Below are positions 19,351-27,619 of a stretch of DNA of 64,000 bases, piece after piece. Made by a program: the position numbers and the translations under genes. Below the pieces are notes generated by a model. The model had not been told where the DNA came from. It saw only the letters and a program-made list of their open reading frames with translations, and searched no databases. Each line of letters starts with the position of its first letter. Positions within the stretch are counted from its first letter, which is position 1. Where the stretch lies: positions 62,001 to 126,000 of the forward strand of contig NZ_JBHUER010000013.1 in assembly GCF_042681025.1 (NCBI RefSeq), written 5' to 3'. The DNA comes from Methylopila henanensis (GTDB taxonomy: Bacteria; Pseudomonadota; Alphaproteobacteria; Rhizobiales; Methylopilaceae).

Positions 19351-19553
19351 CGGGGGCTCCTCGAAGGCGAGGCCGACCCTTAGCACCGACGCGCGGCGCG
19401 ATGTGACCCGGCCGATCGGCGCAGACGGGCGTTCCGTGCAATCATGCAAGCGAACAGTCGCGCGGCGTGCGCTTGTGCGAACGGCGCGGCGGCCGCACCT
19501 TCTGCCGCGACGAACACGGGCGCCCGATGCGCCCCCAGCGACAGGAGCGTTCG

Positions 19554-20153
19554 GTGACCAAGGTTCTCGTTCTCTACTACTCCACCTACGGCCATATCGA
19601 GACGATGGCGAACGCCGTCGCCGAGGGCGCGCGCGAAGCCGGCGCCGAGGCGGTGGTGAAGCGCGTGCCGGAGACCGTGCCGGAAGAGATCGCCAGGCAG
19701 AGCCACTTCAAGCTCGACCAAGCCGCGCCGGTCGCGACCGTCGACGAGCTTCCCGAATACGACGCCATCGTTTTCGGCGCGCCGACCCGCTTCGGCACCG
19801 TCGCCTCGCAGATGCGCAGCTTCATCGACCAGACCGGCGGCCTGTGGTTCGCCGGCAAGCTGGTCGGCAAGGTCGGTTCGGCCTTCACCTCGTCCGCGAC
19901 CCAGCACGGCGGGCAGGAGAGCACGATCCTCGGCTTCCTTCCGACCCTGCTCCACCACGGAATGGTGGTCGTCGGGCTGCCCTACAGCTTCGCCGGCCAG
20001 ATGAACATGGACGAGATCACCGGCGGCTCGCCCTACGGCGCGACGACGCTCGCCAAGGGCGACGGCTCCCGCCAGCCGAGCGAGAACGAACTCGCCGGCG
20101 CGCGCTTCCAGGGCAAGCACGTCGCCGAGATCGCCGCCAAGCTCGCGAAATGA
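19554..20153 (+). CDS. wrbA: NAD(P)H:quinone oxidoreductase, WrbA type
   Basis: A 199-residue flavodoxin-like protein. The FMN phosphate loop is YYSTYGHIETM (about 8-18), followed by GAPTRFGTVASQMR and SSATQHGGQESTI with the WrbA-specific residues. The length is the family norm. The GTG start at 19554 has AGGAG upstream at the right spacing. WrbA makes two-electron reductions of quinones and protects against oxidative stress. The in-frame ATG at 19467 adds a Cys/Arg-rich leader that does not belong. Confidence 0.93.
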   Translation: MTKVLVLYYSTYGHIETMANAVAEGAREAGAEAVVKRVPETVPEEIARQSHFKLDQAAPVATVDELPEYDAIVFGAPTRFGTVASQMRSFIDQTGGLWFAGKLVGKVGSAFTSSATQHGGQESTILGFLPTLLHHGMVVVGLPYSFAGQMNMDEITGGSPYGATTLAKGDGSRQPSENELAGARFQGKHVAEIAAKLAK

Positions 20154-20178
20154 CCCTTTTGCGCGCAATGTAGAATTC

Positions 20179-20195
20179 ACAACCTCATAGGTTGT
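20179..20195. promoter_or_regulatory. Inverted repeat before the restriction-modification gene
   Basis: ACAACCT (20179-20185), three bases, then AGGTTGT (20189-20195), a perfect 7+7 palindrome, in a locally AT-rich 100-base intergenic stretch. It lies 60 bases upstream of the next start codon. This is a plausible operator, though no adjacent controller gene is seen. Confidence 0.4.
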
Positions 20196-20254
20196 ACGCA
20201 ATCCGGATTCATGCACCCTAGCGAGCATCGTGTCATGATGCGCGTTGGGGTTGC

Positions 20255-23200
20255 ATGGCGTCGGACGAGGCCGTAGAGGCCTTCATCGAGCGGTGGCGGG
20301 GCCGCGTCGGCGGGCAGGAGCGGGCGAACTACGCCATGTTCCTGAGCGAGCTCGCCGACGCGCTCGGCGTGGCGCGGCCGGAGCCGGCCTCCGCCCACGC
20401 CGAAACCAACGACTACGTGTTCGAGCGGGTGGTGGAGGAGCGGGGCCGGGCGGGCGAGACCACGCGCCGCCGGATCGACCTCTACCGGCGTGGCTCTTTC
20501 GTGCTGGAGGCCAAGCAGTCGCGCTGGAGCGGCGGCGGCAAGGAGCTTTACGGGCGCGCCGACCTGCGCGGGCCGGAGCCCGCCGCGCGGGGCCGTCGCG
20601 GCGCCGAGCGCGCCTGGGACGTGCTGATGATGAACGCGCGCCGGCAGGCCGAGGACTATGTCCGGCTGCTGCCGGCGGGCCATGAGCCGCCGCCCTTCGT
20701 CATCGTCTGCGACGTCGGGCACTGCCTCGAGCTCTACGCCAACTTCCGCGGCGACGGCAAAGCCTACGACCAGTTTCCCGACCGGGCCGGCTTCCGGATC
20801 TATCTCGAGGACATCCGCCGGCCGGAAACCCGCGCTCTGCTCCGTGCGATCTGGGCCGACCCACGCGCGCTCGATCCCGCGCGCAAGGCGGCCCGCGTCA
20901 CCCGCCGGATCGCCGAGCGGCTCGCCGCGGTCACGCGCGCCATGGAGCGGGCCGGGCGCGAGCCGGAAGAAGCGGCGCAGTTCCTGATGCGCCTGCTTCT
21001 CACCATGTTCGCCCAGAGCGTGGAGCTGCTCCCGCCGGGGTCGTTCAGCCGTCTGCTGGCGGAGTGCGAGGACGATCCCGCGAGCTTCCCGCCGCTCGTC
21101 GGGCAACTCTGGGAGGTGATGGACACCGGCGGCTTCGCCTTCGGGCTCAAGGTCTCCGTCCGCCGCTTCAACGGTTCGTTCTTCAAGGACCGCAGCGTGT
21201 TCGCGCTCGGCCGCGAGGAGATCGCCGAACTGCGCGCCGCCGCGGCGCATGACTGGCGCGACGTCGAGCCCGCGATCTTTGGCGCGCTGCTGGAGCGGGC
21301 GCTCGATCCGGACGAGCGCCGCAGGCTTGGCGCGCACTACACCCCGCGCGGCTATGTGGAGCGGCTGGTGACGGCGACCGTGATGGAGCCGCTGCGCGCG
21401 GACTGGTCGGCGGCGCTCGCGACCGCCGAGCGCCAGCGCGCCGAGGGCCGGGCGAAGGACGCGCTGAAGACGGTGCGCGGCTTCCACGACCGGCTCTGCG
21501 CCGTCCGCGTGCTCGACCCCGCCTGCGGCACCGGCAACTTCCTCTACGTCACGCTCGAACTGATGAAGCGGCTGGAAGGCGACGTGCTGGAGGGGCTCGC
21601 CGATCTCGGCGGCCAGGAGGCGCTGTCCGGCCTCGAAGGCCATACGGTGGACCCGCACCAGCTCATCGGGCTGGAGAAGAATCCGCGCGCGGCGGCGATC
21701 GCAGAGCTGGTGCTGTGGATCGGCTACCTGCAGTGGCACGCGCGCACCCGCGGCGGCCCGCCCAACGAGCCGATCCTGCGCGCCTTCCGCAACATCCGGG
21801 TGGCGGACGCCGTGCTCGCCGCGGAGACGTCGCTCGCCCGCGACGAGCACGGCCGGCCGCTGGCGGGCCCGGACGGCGGCGAGCGCCTGCGCTACGCCCG
21901 TCCGCGCCGGCCGGACTGGCCGGAGGCCGAGTTCATCGTCGGCAACCCGCCCTTTATCGGCGGCAAGGACCTGCGCGAGCGGCTCGGCTCATCTTACGCC
22001 GAGGCGCTGTGGGCCGCGCATCCGCACATGAACGAAAGCGCCGACTTCGTCATGTACTGGTGGGACCACGCCGCGGAGCTGCTGACGCGGGATGGCTCGC
22101 CGCTGCGCCGCTTCGGCCTCGTGACCACCAACTCGATCAGCCAGGTGTTCCAGCGCCGCGCAGTGGAGCGGCGGCTGGCGGGACGCCCGCCCGTGTCGCT
22201 GGTGATGGCGATCCCCGACCATCCCTGGACCAAGGCCGCCCCCGACAGCGCCGCCGTGCGCATCGCCATGACGGTGGTGGAGGCCGGGACGAGGGACGGG
22301 CTGCTGCGCGAGGTCGTGCGGGAGGAGGAGCTCGACACCGACACGCCCACGGTCGAGACGACCGAGCGGCGCGGCCGGATCAACGCCGACCTGACGGTGG
22401 GCGCCGACGTCACGACGGCGAAGGCGTTGCGCGCGAACGAGGGATTGGCCTCGCCGGGCGTGAAGCTGCATGGCCGCGGCTTCGTGCTTCGGCCGGACGA
22501 GGCGGAGTCCCTGGGCCTTGGGCGGCGCGAGGGCCTCGACCGTCATGTCCGGCCATACCGCAACGGCCGCGACCTGACGGGGCGGCCGCGTGGCGTGATG
22601 GTGGTCGATCTGTTCGGCCTAGACGACGCTGAGGTTCGGAGACGCTATCCTGAGCTGTATCAGCATCTGCTGCGGACGGTGCGACCCGAGCGGCAGCGCA
22701 ACAACCGCGAAAGCTATCGGCGGAACTGGTGGACGTTCGGCGAACCCCGCGCCGATCTTCGCCCGGCGCTCGAAGGCCTCCCTCGCTACATCGCGACGGT
22801 CGAGACGTCGAAGCATCGGGCGTTCCAGTTCCTCGACGCGGACATCCTGCCCGACAACATGCTCGTCGCGATCGCGAGCGACGACGCCTTCCATCTCGGC
22901 GTGCTGTCGTCCCGCTTCCATGAGGCCTGGGCGCTGGCTTCCGGGGGATGGCTCGGAATCGGAAACGACCCGCGCTACTCCAAATCCCGCTGCTTCGATC
23001 CGTTTCCCTTCCCCGAGGCGTCCCGGGCGCTCGTGGCCGAGATCGCGGCGGTCGCGGAGGAGCTCGACGCCCACCGCAAGCGGGTGCTGGCGGAGCGCCC
23101 GCGGCTGACTCTCACCGGGCTCTACAACGTGTTGGAGCGCTTGAGGCAAGGCGTCCGCCCGGCCGAGCTCGCGCCGCCCGAGCGGCGGATCTTCGACGAA

Positions 23201-23692
23201 GGGCTCGTCCTGATCCTGCAGGAGTTGCACGACCGGCTCGACGTCGCGGTCGCCGCCGCCTACGGCTTCGCGGCCGATCTGCCCGCCGAGGAGGTCGTCG
23301 CGCGGCTCGCGGCCCTGAACGCCGCCCGCGCCGCGGAGGAGGCGCGGGGCGACGTGCGCTGGCTGCGGCCGGCCTATCAGGCCACGCGCTTCGGCCGGGC
23401 GCCGGACCGGCGGGCGTCGTCCGCGCCGGGGCTGGGGATCGACGCCCCGCTCGCGGCGGCGCGCGCCGCCAAGCCGTCCTTTCCCCGCGACGACGTCGCC
23501 CAGACCGCGACCGTCATGCTCGCGCTGCTGGAGGCCCCGGGCCCGATCGACGCGGAGGGGCTCGCGCTGAGGTTCCGCGAGGGCCGCCGCGCCGCGCCGC
23601 GCATCGAGGCGACCCTCGCGGCGCTGGCGCGCCTCGGCGCGATCTCCGCTCCGGCGGAGGCCGGGGGCTTCGCGCTCCGCCGCGGCGCGTGA
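20255..23692 (+). CDS. MmeI-like (type IIL) restriction-modification enzyme, single chain
   Basis: A 1145-residue protein. The N-terminal nuclease has PD-(D/E)XK residues Asp75 (RRIDLYRRG) and Glu85-Ala-Lys87 (LEAKQSR). A helical spacer follows to about residue 370. The gamma-type N6-adenine methyltransferase has motif I DPACGTGN at 421-428 and motif IV NPPF at 564-567. Next comes a target-recognition region at about 700-950 (HGRGFVLRPDE, YRNGRDLTGRPRGV) and a helical C-terminus (SKSRCFDPFPFPE). Residues from about 1040 onward form an extra winged-helix-like tail (LLEAPGPIDAEGLALRFREG, LARLGAISAP). MmeI itself is 919 residues. Cutting and protection are in one polypeptide, so no separate methylase is needed. 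Family assignment is firm; whether it cuts DNA is inferred from the intact nuclease residues. Confidence 0.85.
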   Translation: MASDEAVEAFIERWRGRVGGQERANYAMFLSELADALGVARPEPASAHAETNDYVFERVVEERGRAGETTRRRIDLYRRGSFVLEAKQSRWSGGGKELYGRADLRGPEPAARGRRGAERAWDVLMMNARRQAEDYVRLLPAGHEPPPFVIVCDVGHCLELYANFRGDGKAYDQFPDRAGFRIYLEDIRRPETRALLRAIWADPRALDPARKAARVTRRIAERLAAVTRAMERAGREPEEAAQFLMRLLLTMFAQSVELLPPGSFSRLLAECEDDPASFPPLVGQLWEVMDTGGFAFGLKVSVRRFNGSFFKDRSVFALGREEIAELRAAAAHDWRDVEPAIFGALLERALDPDERRRLGAHYTPRGYVERLVTATVMEPLRADWSAALATAERQRAEGRAKDALKTVRGFHDRLCAVRVLDPACGTGNFLYVTLELMKRLEGDVLEGLADLGGQEALSGLEGHTVDPHQLIGLEKNPRAAAIAELVLWIGYLQWHARTRGGPPNEPILRAFRNIRVADAVLAAETSLARDEHGRPLAGPDGGERLRYARPRRPDWPEAEFIVGNPPFIGGKDLRERLGSSYAEALWAAHPHMNESADFVMYWWDHAAELLTRDGSPLRRFGLVTTNSISQVFQRRAVERRLAGRPPVSLVMAIPDHPWTKAAPDSAAVRIAMTVVEAGTRDGLLREVVREEELDTDTPTVETTERRGRINADLTVGADVTTAKALRANEGLASPGVKLHGRGFVLRPDEAESLGLGRREGLDRHVRPYRNGRDLTGRPRGVMVVDLFGLDDAEVRRRYPELYQHLLRTVRPERQRNNRESYRRNWWTFGEPRADLRPALEGLPRYIATVETSKHRAFQFLDADILPDNMLVAIASDDAFHLGVLSSRFHEAWALASGGWLGIGNDPRYSKSRCFDPFPFPEASRALVAEIAAVAEELDAHRKRVLAERPRLTLTGLYNVLERLRQGVRPAELAPPERRIFDEGLVLILQELHDRLDVAVAAAYGFAADLPAEEVVARLAALNAARAAEEARGDVRWLRPAYQATRFGRAPDRRASSAPGLGIDAPLAAARAAKPSFPRDDVAQTATVMLALLEAPGPIDAEGLALRFREGRRAAPRIEATLAALARLGAISAPAEAGGFALRRGA

Positions 23693-23703
23693 GGCGGCCC
23701 GCC

Positions 23704-23729
23704 TATTTCCGGAGTCACGCACGGAAATA
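23704..23729. repeat. Hairpin just after the restriction-modification gene
   Basis: TATTTCCG (23704-23711) and CGGAAATA (23722-23729), a perfect 8-base stem with a 10-base loop, beginning 12 bases after the stop codon. No T tract follows. It may mark the 3' end of the transcript. Confidence 0.4.
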
Positions 23730-23841
23730 CCGGCGGCGTCGCGTGTAATCTATGCGCCAACGTCCGATTGAGGCCGCCGAGCGCAAATGGCGTCGCCGAC
23801 GAGCCGCGCGAAGAGCAATACGTCAAAAGACGTTTTTCACG

Positions 23842-23866
23842 GGAACCTTCGCAGGACACGTCCGTT
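23842..23866 (+). promoter_or_regulatory. EcfG-type general stress promoter for the DUF1236 gene
   Basis: GGAAC at 23842-23846, 16 bases, then CGTT at 23863-23866, an exact match to the EcfG consensus. Transcription would begin near 23873, about 26 bases before the ATG at 23899. Just upstream, ACGTC-AAAA-GACGT followed by T5 (from 23820) could insulate it from the gene before. Confidence 0.72.
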
Positions 23867-23898
23867 ATTGCGGCGAGGGGAATGATGGAGACGTACCG

Positions 23899-24282
23899 AT
23901 GCGAAATCATCTCACTGCTCTTGCCGTCATCCTCGGCGCCGCCATGCCCGTCAGCGCCATGGCGCAGGAAGGCACGGTGTCGGGCGCCGCTGGCGGAGCC
24001 GCGACCGGCGCCGTGATCGGCGGCCCGGTCGGCGCAGCCGTCGGAGGCGTCGCAGGCGCCGTCGTCGGCACCGTGGTCGCGCCCCCCCGCGAGGTGCGCA
24101 CCTATGTCGTGAAGGAGCAGCGCCCGTCCGTCGCCTATGAGGGCGAGGTCGTGGTCGGCAAGCCTCTGCCGGAGACTGTGGAAGTCTACAGGGTGCCGGA
24201 CAGCGACTACAGCTACACCGTCGTCAACGAGAAGCGGTACATCGTCGACGACGAGCGCCGCGTGGTCGAAGTGGTCGAGTGA
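23899..24282 (+). CDS. Exported DUF1236 protein
   Basis: A 127-residue precursor. The signal peptide is residues 1-23 (ending SAMAQE). A long glycine/alanine-rich hydrophobic stretch (about 24-62, GAAGGAATGAVIGGPVG pattern) resembles glycine-zipper segments. The DUF1236 module follows: REVRTYVVKE, then VVVGKPLPETVEVYRVPDSDYSYTVVNEKRYIVDDERRVVEVVE. DUF1236 occurs mainly in Hyphomicrobiales and its function is unknown. Control by the stress sigma factor is likely from the promoter at 23842. The start ATG follows GGAG, and upstream in-frame codons lie before the promoter and are not translated. Confidence 0.82.
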   Translation: MRNHLTALAVILGAAMPVSAMAQEGTVSGAAGGAATGAVIGGPVGAAVGGVAGAVVGTVVAPPREVRTYVVKEQRPSVAYEGEVVVGKPLPETVEVYRVPDSDYSYTVVNEKRYIVDDERRVVEVVE

Positions 24283-24307
24283 TCTTTCGACGACCTCGGT
24301 TGACGAA

Positions 24308-24340
24308 AGCCCCGCGGCGAGGCCGCGGGGCTTTTCTTTT
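24308..24340 (+). terminator. Rho-independent terminator
   Basis: Perfect 10-base stem AGCCCCGCGG / CCGCGGGGCT with a 5-base loop, followed by TTTCTTTT. It ends the DUF1236 transcript. Confidence 0.92.
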
Positions 24341-24365
24341 GCGCGCATGCGCCGAAACCGGACAG

Positions 24366-24401
24366 AAAAAGTCGCCCGGCCGCTCCCCATGCGGCCGGGC
24401 G
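24366..24401 (-). terminator. Rho-independent terminator on the minus strand
   Basis: Perfect 11-base stem (24373-24383 with 24391-24401, arms CGCCCGGCCGC and GCGGCCGGGCG) with a 7-base loop. Read on the minus strand it is followed by ACTTTTT. It lies 65 bases after the stop codon of the 57-residue gene at 24467-24640 and supports that gene as real. Confidence 0.85.
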
Positions 24402-24466
24402 TCCTCGTGCGTGTCGGAGCGGAGAGGGGCGGGAATCCGTTCCGTCGCCGTTTCTCGCGGCGGGGG

Positions 24467-24640
24467 TCAGCGCCCGAGGGGGCTTGTGTCGAGGGGAGCG
24501 GGACGTTCGCCGCGCGGCCAGCCGCGGTCGACGGGAGCGGCGGTGGCCAGCACAGCCAGGGCGGCTGCGGCGCACAGCACGGCGATGGCTGCGGCCATTG
24601 CCCGTCCGGCGGTGAAGCCCATCGTCGGTCCGGCGTTCAT
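24467..24640 (-). CDS. 57-residue hydrophobic mini-protein, unknown
   Basis: Below the usual ORF size limit. Read from the ATG at 24640, the protein has a hydrophobic Ala-rich helix at about residues 13-35 (AMAAAIAVLCAAAALAVLA inside) followed by a short Pro/Arg-rich tail ending TSPLGR. It could be a single-pass membrane peptide or a secreted peptide with an uncleaved signal. Support comes from AGGAGG five bases before the ATG and from a minus-strand terminator shortly downstream. No family recognised. It is divergent from coaD. Confidence 0.6.
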   Translation of the reverse strand: MNAGPTMGFTAGRAMAAAIAVLCAAAALAVLATAAPVDRGWPRGERPAPLDTSPLGR

Positions 24641-24801
24641 CACGTCCTCCTCGATGTTTCGAGGCGACCTTGGCGCCGGGCGACTGAACGGACTCTGGAC
24701 CGGTCGTTCATCGGGCGTTCACGACCTCCCGCACTTGCGGGGCGGGGCGCGCGCGCGGTAGAGACGGCGGCCGAACGGTTCTGGAGCTCGTCGCCTCCGT
24801 C

Positions 24802-25326
24802 ATGGGTGCAGACACCACGTCAAGCGCGAAGGCGCGCGCCGCCTTCTACGCAGGCTCGTTCGATCCCGTCACGAACGGTCATCTCGACGTCGTCCGCCGC
24901 GCCTGCGCGCTCGCGGACCGGCTGGTCGTCGGCGTCGGGGTCCATCCCGGCAAGACGCCGCTGTTCTCCGCCGAGGAGCGCATCGCGATGCTCGCCGAGA
25001 CCTGCGCGCCGATCGCCGAGGCGCGCGGCGTCGCGTTCGAGGTCGTGACCTTCGACAGGCTGGTGGTGACGGCGGCGGCTTCGGCCGGCGCGACCATCCT
25101 CGTGCGAGGATTGCGCGACGCGACCGACTTCGACTACGAGATGCAGATGGCCGGCATGAACGGCGCGATGGCGCCCGAGATCGAGACCGTCTTCCTGCCG
25201 TCGAGCCCGGGCGTGCGCGCGCTGACCGCCACGCTCGTCCGCCAGATCGCCGCCATGGGCGGCGATGTCTCCTCTTTCGTGCCCGCGGCGGTCGCCGAAC
25301 GGCTCGCGCGCCGTTTCCGCGGCTGA
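24802..25326 (+). CDS. coaD: Pantetheine-phosphate adenylyltransferase
   Basis: A 174-residue nucleotidyltransferase making dephospho-CoA. Motifs are YAGSFDPVTNGHLDVVRRA at the N-terminus (the T/HxGH class signature), ILVRGLRDATDFDYEMQMAGMN, and the C-terminal TATLVRQIAAMGGDVSSFVP. Compared with other CoaD proteins the N-terminus has about eight extra residues (GADTTSSAKARA), so a later start is possible, but no better start codon is seen. The two downstream cyclophilin genes lie in the same direction. Confidence 0.94.
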   Translation: MGADTTSSAKARAAFYAGSFDPVTNGHLDVVRRACALADRLVVGVGVHPGKTPLFSAEERIAMLAETCAPIAEARGVAFEVVTFDRLVVTAAASAGATILVRGLRDATDFDYEMQMAGMNGAMAPEIETVFLPSSPGVRALTATLVRQIAAMGGDVSSFVPAAVAERLARRFRG

Positions 25327-25365
25327 CGCCGGCCCTCGCCCGATCCCGTCGCCAAAGGTCGCCCC

Positions 25366-25917
25366 ATGAAGCTCCTGCTCGCGCTCTCCCTCGCTCTCGG
25401 CCTCGTGGCGGCGCCCGCGCTCGCGCAGTCTCCCGCCAAGACGCCCGCCGCCGGGCCGACGCTCGCGATCGAGACCACCAAGGGCCCGATCACCGTTCGC
25501 TTGCGGCCGGATCTCGCGCCGCGCCACGTGGAGCGCATCGTCCGGCTCGCGAACGAGAAGTTCTATGACGGCGTGCCGTTCCATCGGGTGATCGCGGGCT
25601 TCATGGCGCAGACGGGCGATCCGACCGGCACCGGGACCGGCGGCTCCAGCTATCCCGACGTGGCCGCCGAGTTCTCTAAGGAGAGCTTCAAGCGCGGCAC
25701 GCTCGGCATGGCGCGCGCGGCCTCGCCCGACAGCGCCAACAGCCAGTTCTTCATCTGCTTCGGCGCCGCGCCCTGGCTCGACGGCAAGTACACCATCGTC
25801 GGCGAGGTGACGTCCGGCATGGAGGTCGTCGACAAGCTTGAGAAGGGCGAGGCCGGCAGCGGCATGGTCGCCAGCCCCGACAAGGTCCGGACGATCCGCG
25901 TGGTCGGCGCGAATTGA
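25366..25917 (+). CDS. Exported cyclophilin (peptidyl-prolyl isomerase)
   Basis: A 183-residue precursor with a signal peptide (residues 1-20, ALAQS). The cyclophilin domain shows FYDGVPFHRVIAGFMAQTGDPTGTGTGGSSYPDVAAEF, then GTLGMARAASPDSANSQFFICF with the active-site Arg, Gln and Phe residues, and the substrate-pocket Trp in APWLDGKYTIVGEV. It would catalyse proline isomerisation on periplasmic proteins. It pairs with the cytoplasmic paralogue that follows. Confidence 0.92.
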   Translation: MKLLLALSLALGLVAAPALAQSPAKTPAAGPTLAIETTKGPITVRLRPDLAPRHVERIVRLANEKFYDGVPFHRVIAGFMAQTGDPTGTGTGGSSYPDVAAEFSKESFKRGTLGMARAASPDSANSQFFICFGAAPWLDGKYTIVGEVTSGMEVVDKLEKGEAGSGMVASPDKVRTIRVVGAN

Positions 25918-25987
25918 ACGTCGCAATTGACGAAGACGCCCGCGACCGGCGGGCGCATAACGGACTAATCCCGAGGAGAGGATGACA

Positions 25988-26449
25988 ATGAGCGATCCCG
26001 AGAACACGCTGGTGCTTGAGACGACCAAGGGGCGCGTCGTCGTCGAGCTGCGCCCGGACCTCGCGCCGGGCCACGTGGCCCGCGTGAAGGAGCTCGTGCG
26101 CCAGAAGTTCTACGACGGCGTCGTCTTCCACCGCGTGATCGACGGCTTCATGGCGCAGACGGGTGATCCCGAAGGCACCGGCCGCGGCGGCTCGGGCAAG
26201 AAGCTGAAGGCCGAGTTCTCGAAGGAGAAGCACGTCCGCGGCACCGTCTCCGCGGCGCGCGCCATGGACCCGGATTCCGCCGACAGCCAGTTCTTCATCT
26301 GCTTCGAGGACGCGCCGTGGCTCGACGGCCAGTACTCGGTGTGGGGCAAGGTCACCGAGGGCATGGACAACGTCGACAAGATCAAGCGCGGCGAGCCGGT
26401 GATCGATCCCGACAAGATCGTCTCGATCAAGGTCGCCGCCGACGCCTGA
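25988..26449 (+). CDS. Cytoplasmic cyclophilin (peptidyl-prolyl isomerase)
   Basis: A 153-residue paralogue of the preceding gene without a signal peptide. It has FYDGVVFHRVIDGFMAQTGDPEGTGRGG, SAARAMDPDSADSQFFICFEDAPWLDGQYSVWGKV. In-frame ATGs occur at 25982 and 25988; GAGGAG ends at 25978, so the second has the workable spacing. The pair of exported and cytoplasmic cyclophilins in tandem is common in alphaproteobacteria. Confidence 0.92.
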   Translation: MSDPENTLVLETTKGRVVVELRPDLAPGHVARVKELVRQKFYDGVVFHRVIDGFMAQTGDPEGTGRGGSGKKLKAEFSKEKHVRGTVSAARAMDPDSADSQFFICFEDAPWLDGQYSVWGKVTEGMDNVDKIKRGEPVIDPDKIVSIKVAADA

Positions 26450-26466
26450 ACGGCGAACTCCTGAAC

Positions 26467-26524
26467 GTCGCGCCCGCGTCCGCGCGGGCGCGACCGCGAG
26501 GCCCCGGCGCGGCCGGGCCTCGCG
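26467..26524. repeat. Two back-to-back GC hairpins before queA
   Basis: First hairpin 26467-26494: arms GTCGCGCCCG and CGGGCGCGAC, perfect over 10 bases. Second hairpin 26495-26524: about 12 base pairs with one bulge. They abut without a gap and fill most of the 96 bases between the cyclophilin and queA. CCTTTT appears only 10 bases later, so the termination call is weak. Confidence 0.45.
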
Positions 26525-26545
26525 AACGAACGGACCTTTTCAGCC

Positions 26546-27619
26546 TTGGACGTCTCGCTGTTCGACTTCGACCTGCCGGAAGACCGGATCGCGCTCCGGC
26601 CGGCGGTCCCGCGGGACAGCGCGCGCCTGCTGGTCGTGCGGCCGGGCGGGACGCCGGAGCTCGAGGACCGGCTGGTCTCGGACCTGCCCGGGTTGCTCGC
26701 GCCCGGCGACGCCATGGTCGTCAACGCGACGCGGGTGATCCCGGCGCGCCTTAGAGGGTACCGCCTGCGCGGCGACCAGGCCGCGAAGGTCGAGCTGCTG
26801 CTGCACCAGCGGCTCGACAGCCGGCGCTGGAAGGCCTTCGCCCGGCCGGCGAAGAAGCTCGGGCTTGGCGAGCGCGTCCGCGTCGGCTCCGGCGGCGACG
26901 CCGGTCTCGAGGCGACCGTCGAGGCGCGCGGGGAGGGCGGCGAGGTCACGCTCGCCTTCGATCTGGCCGGCCCCGACCTCGACGCCGCGATCGCGTCCTC
27001 AGGCGAGCTGCCGCTGCCGCCCTACATCGCGGCCAAGCGTCCGACCGACGCGCGCGACGCCGACGACTACCAGACCTTTTTCGCCCGCGAGCCGGGCGCG
27101 GTCGCCGCGCCCACCGCCGGCCTGCATTTCACGCCGGCGCTGCTCGACGCTATCGCCCGCCGCGGGGTCTCCCGCCACGAGACCGTGCTGCATGTGGGCG
27201 CCGGCACCTTTCTTCCGGTCAAGGTCGAGGACACCGACGACCATCGCATGCATTTCGAGAGCGGCGTCCTCACCGCGGAGACCGCCGAGGCGCTCAACGC
27301 CGCGCGGGCCGCGGGCGGACGGCTTCTCGCCGTCGGCACCACCTCGGCGCGGCTGCTGGAAAGCGCCGTCGGCGAGGACGGGCGGCTCGGCGCGTTCTCG
27401 GGCGAGACCGACATCTTCATCACGCCGGGGTTCCGCTACCGCGCCGTCGACGCGCTGCTGACGAACTTCCACCTGCCGCGCTCGACGCTGATGATGCTGG
27501 TGTCGGCCTTCGCCGGCCTCGACGTCGTACGCCGCGCTTACGCCCACGCCGTCGCCGAACGCTACCGCTTCTACTCCTACGGCGACGCCTGCCTGTTCCT
27601 GCCGGACGCGACCCGATGA
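26546..27619 (+). CDS. queA: S-adenosylmethionine:tRNA ribosyltransferase-isomerase
   Basis: A 357-residue enzyme of queuosine synthesis that transfers the ribosyl part of SAM to preQ1 in tRNA. Typical stretches are LFDFDLPEDRIALRPA at the N-terminus, MVVNATRVIPARLRG, PTAGLHFTPALLD, HVGAGTFLPVKVED, and TNFHLPRSTLMMLVSAFAG. The start is TTG at 26546, required to keep the family N-terminus. No strong Shine-Dalgarno sequence is visible, which suggests modest translation. It overlaps tgt by four bases. Confidence 0.95.
   Translation: MDVSLFDFDLPEDRIALRPAVPRDSARLLVVRPGGTPELEDRLVSDLPGLLAPGDAMVVNATRVIPARLRGYRLRGDQAAKVELLLHQRLDSRRWKAFARPAKKLGLGERVRVGSGGDAGLEATVEARGEGGEVTLAFDLAGPDLDAAIASSGELPLPPYIAAKRPTDARDADDYQTFFAREPGAVAAPTAGLHFTPALLDAIARRGVSRHETVLHVGAGTFLPVKVEDTDDHRMHFESGVLTAETAEALNAARAAGGRLLAVGTTSARLLESAVGEDGRLGAFSGETDIFITPGFRYRAVDALLTNFHLPRSTLMMLVSAFAGLDVVRRAYAHAVAERYRFYSYGDACLFLPDATR

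Noticed and set aside
24213..24575. Minus-strand frame of 120 codons overlapping DUF1236 and two terminators
   Set aside because: It runs through both terminators and is Arg-rich. The 57-residue frame at 24467-24640 is better supported.
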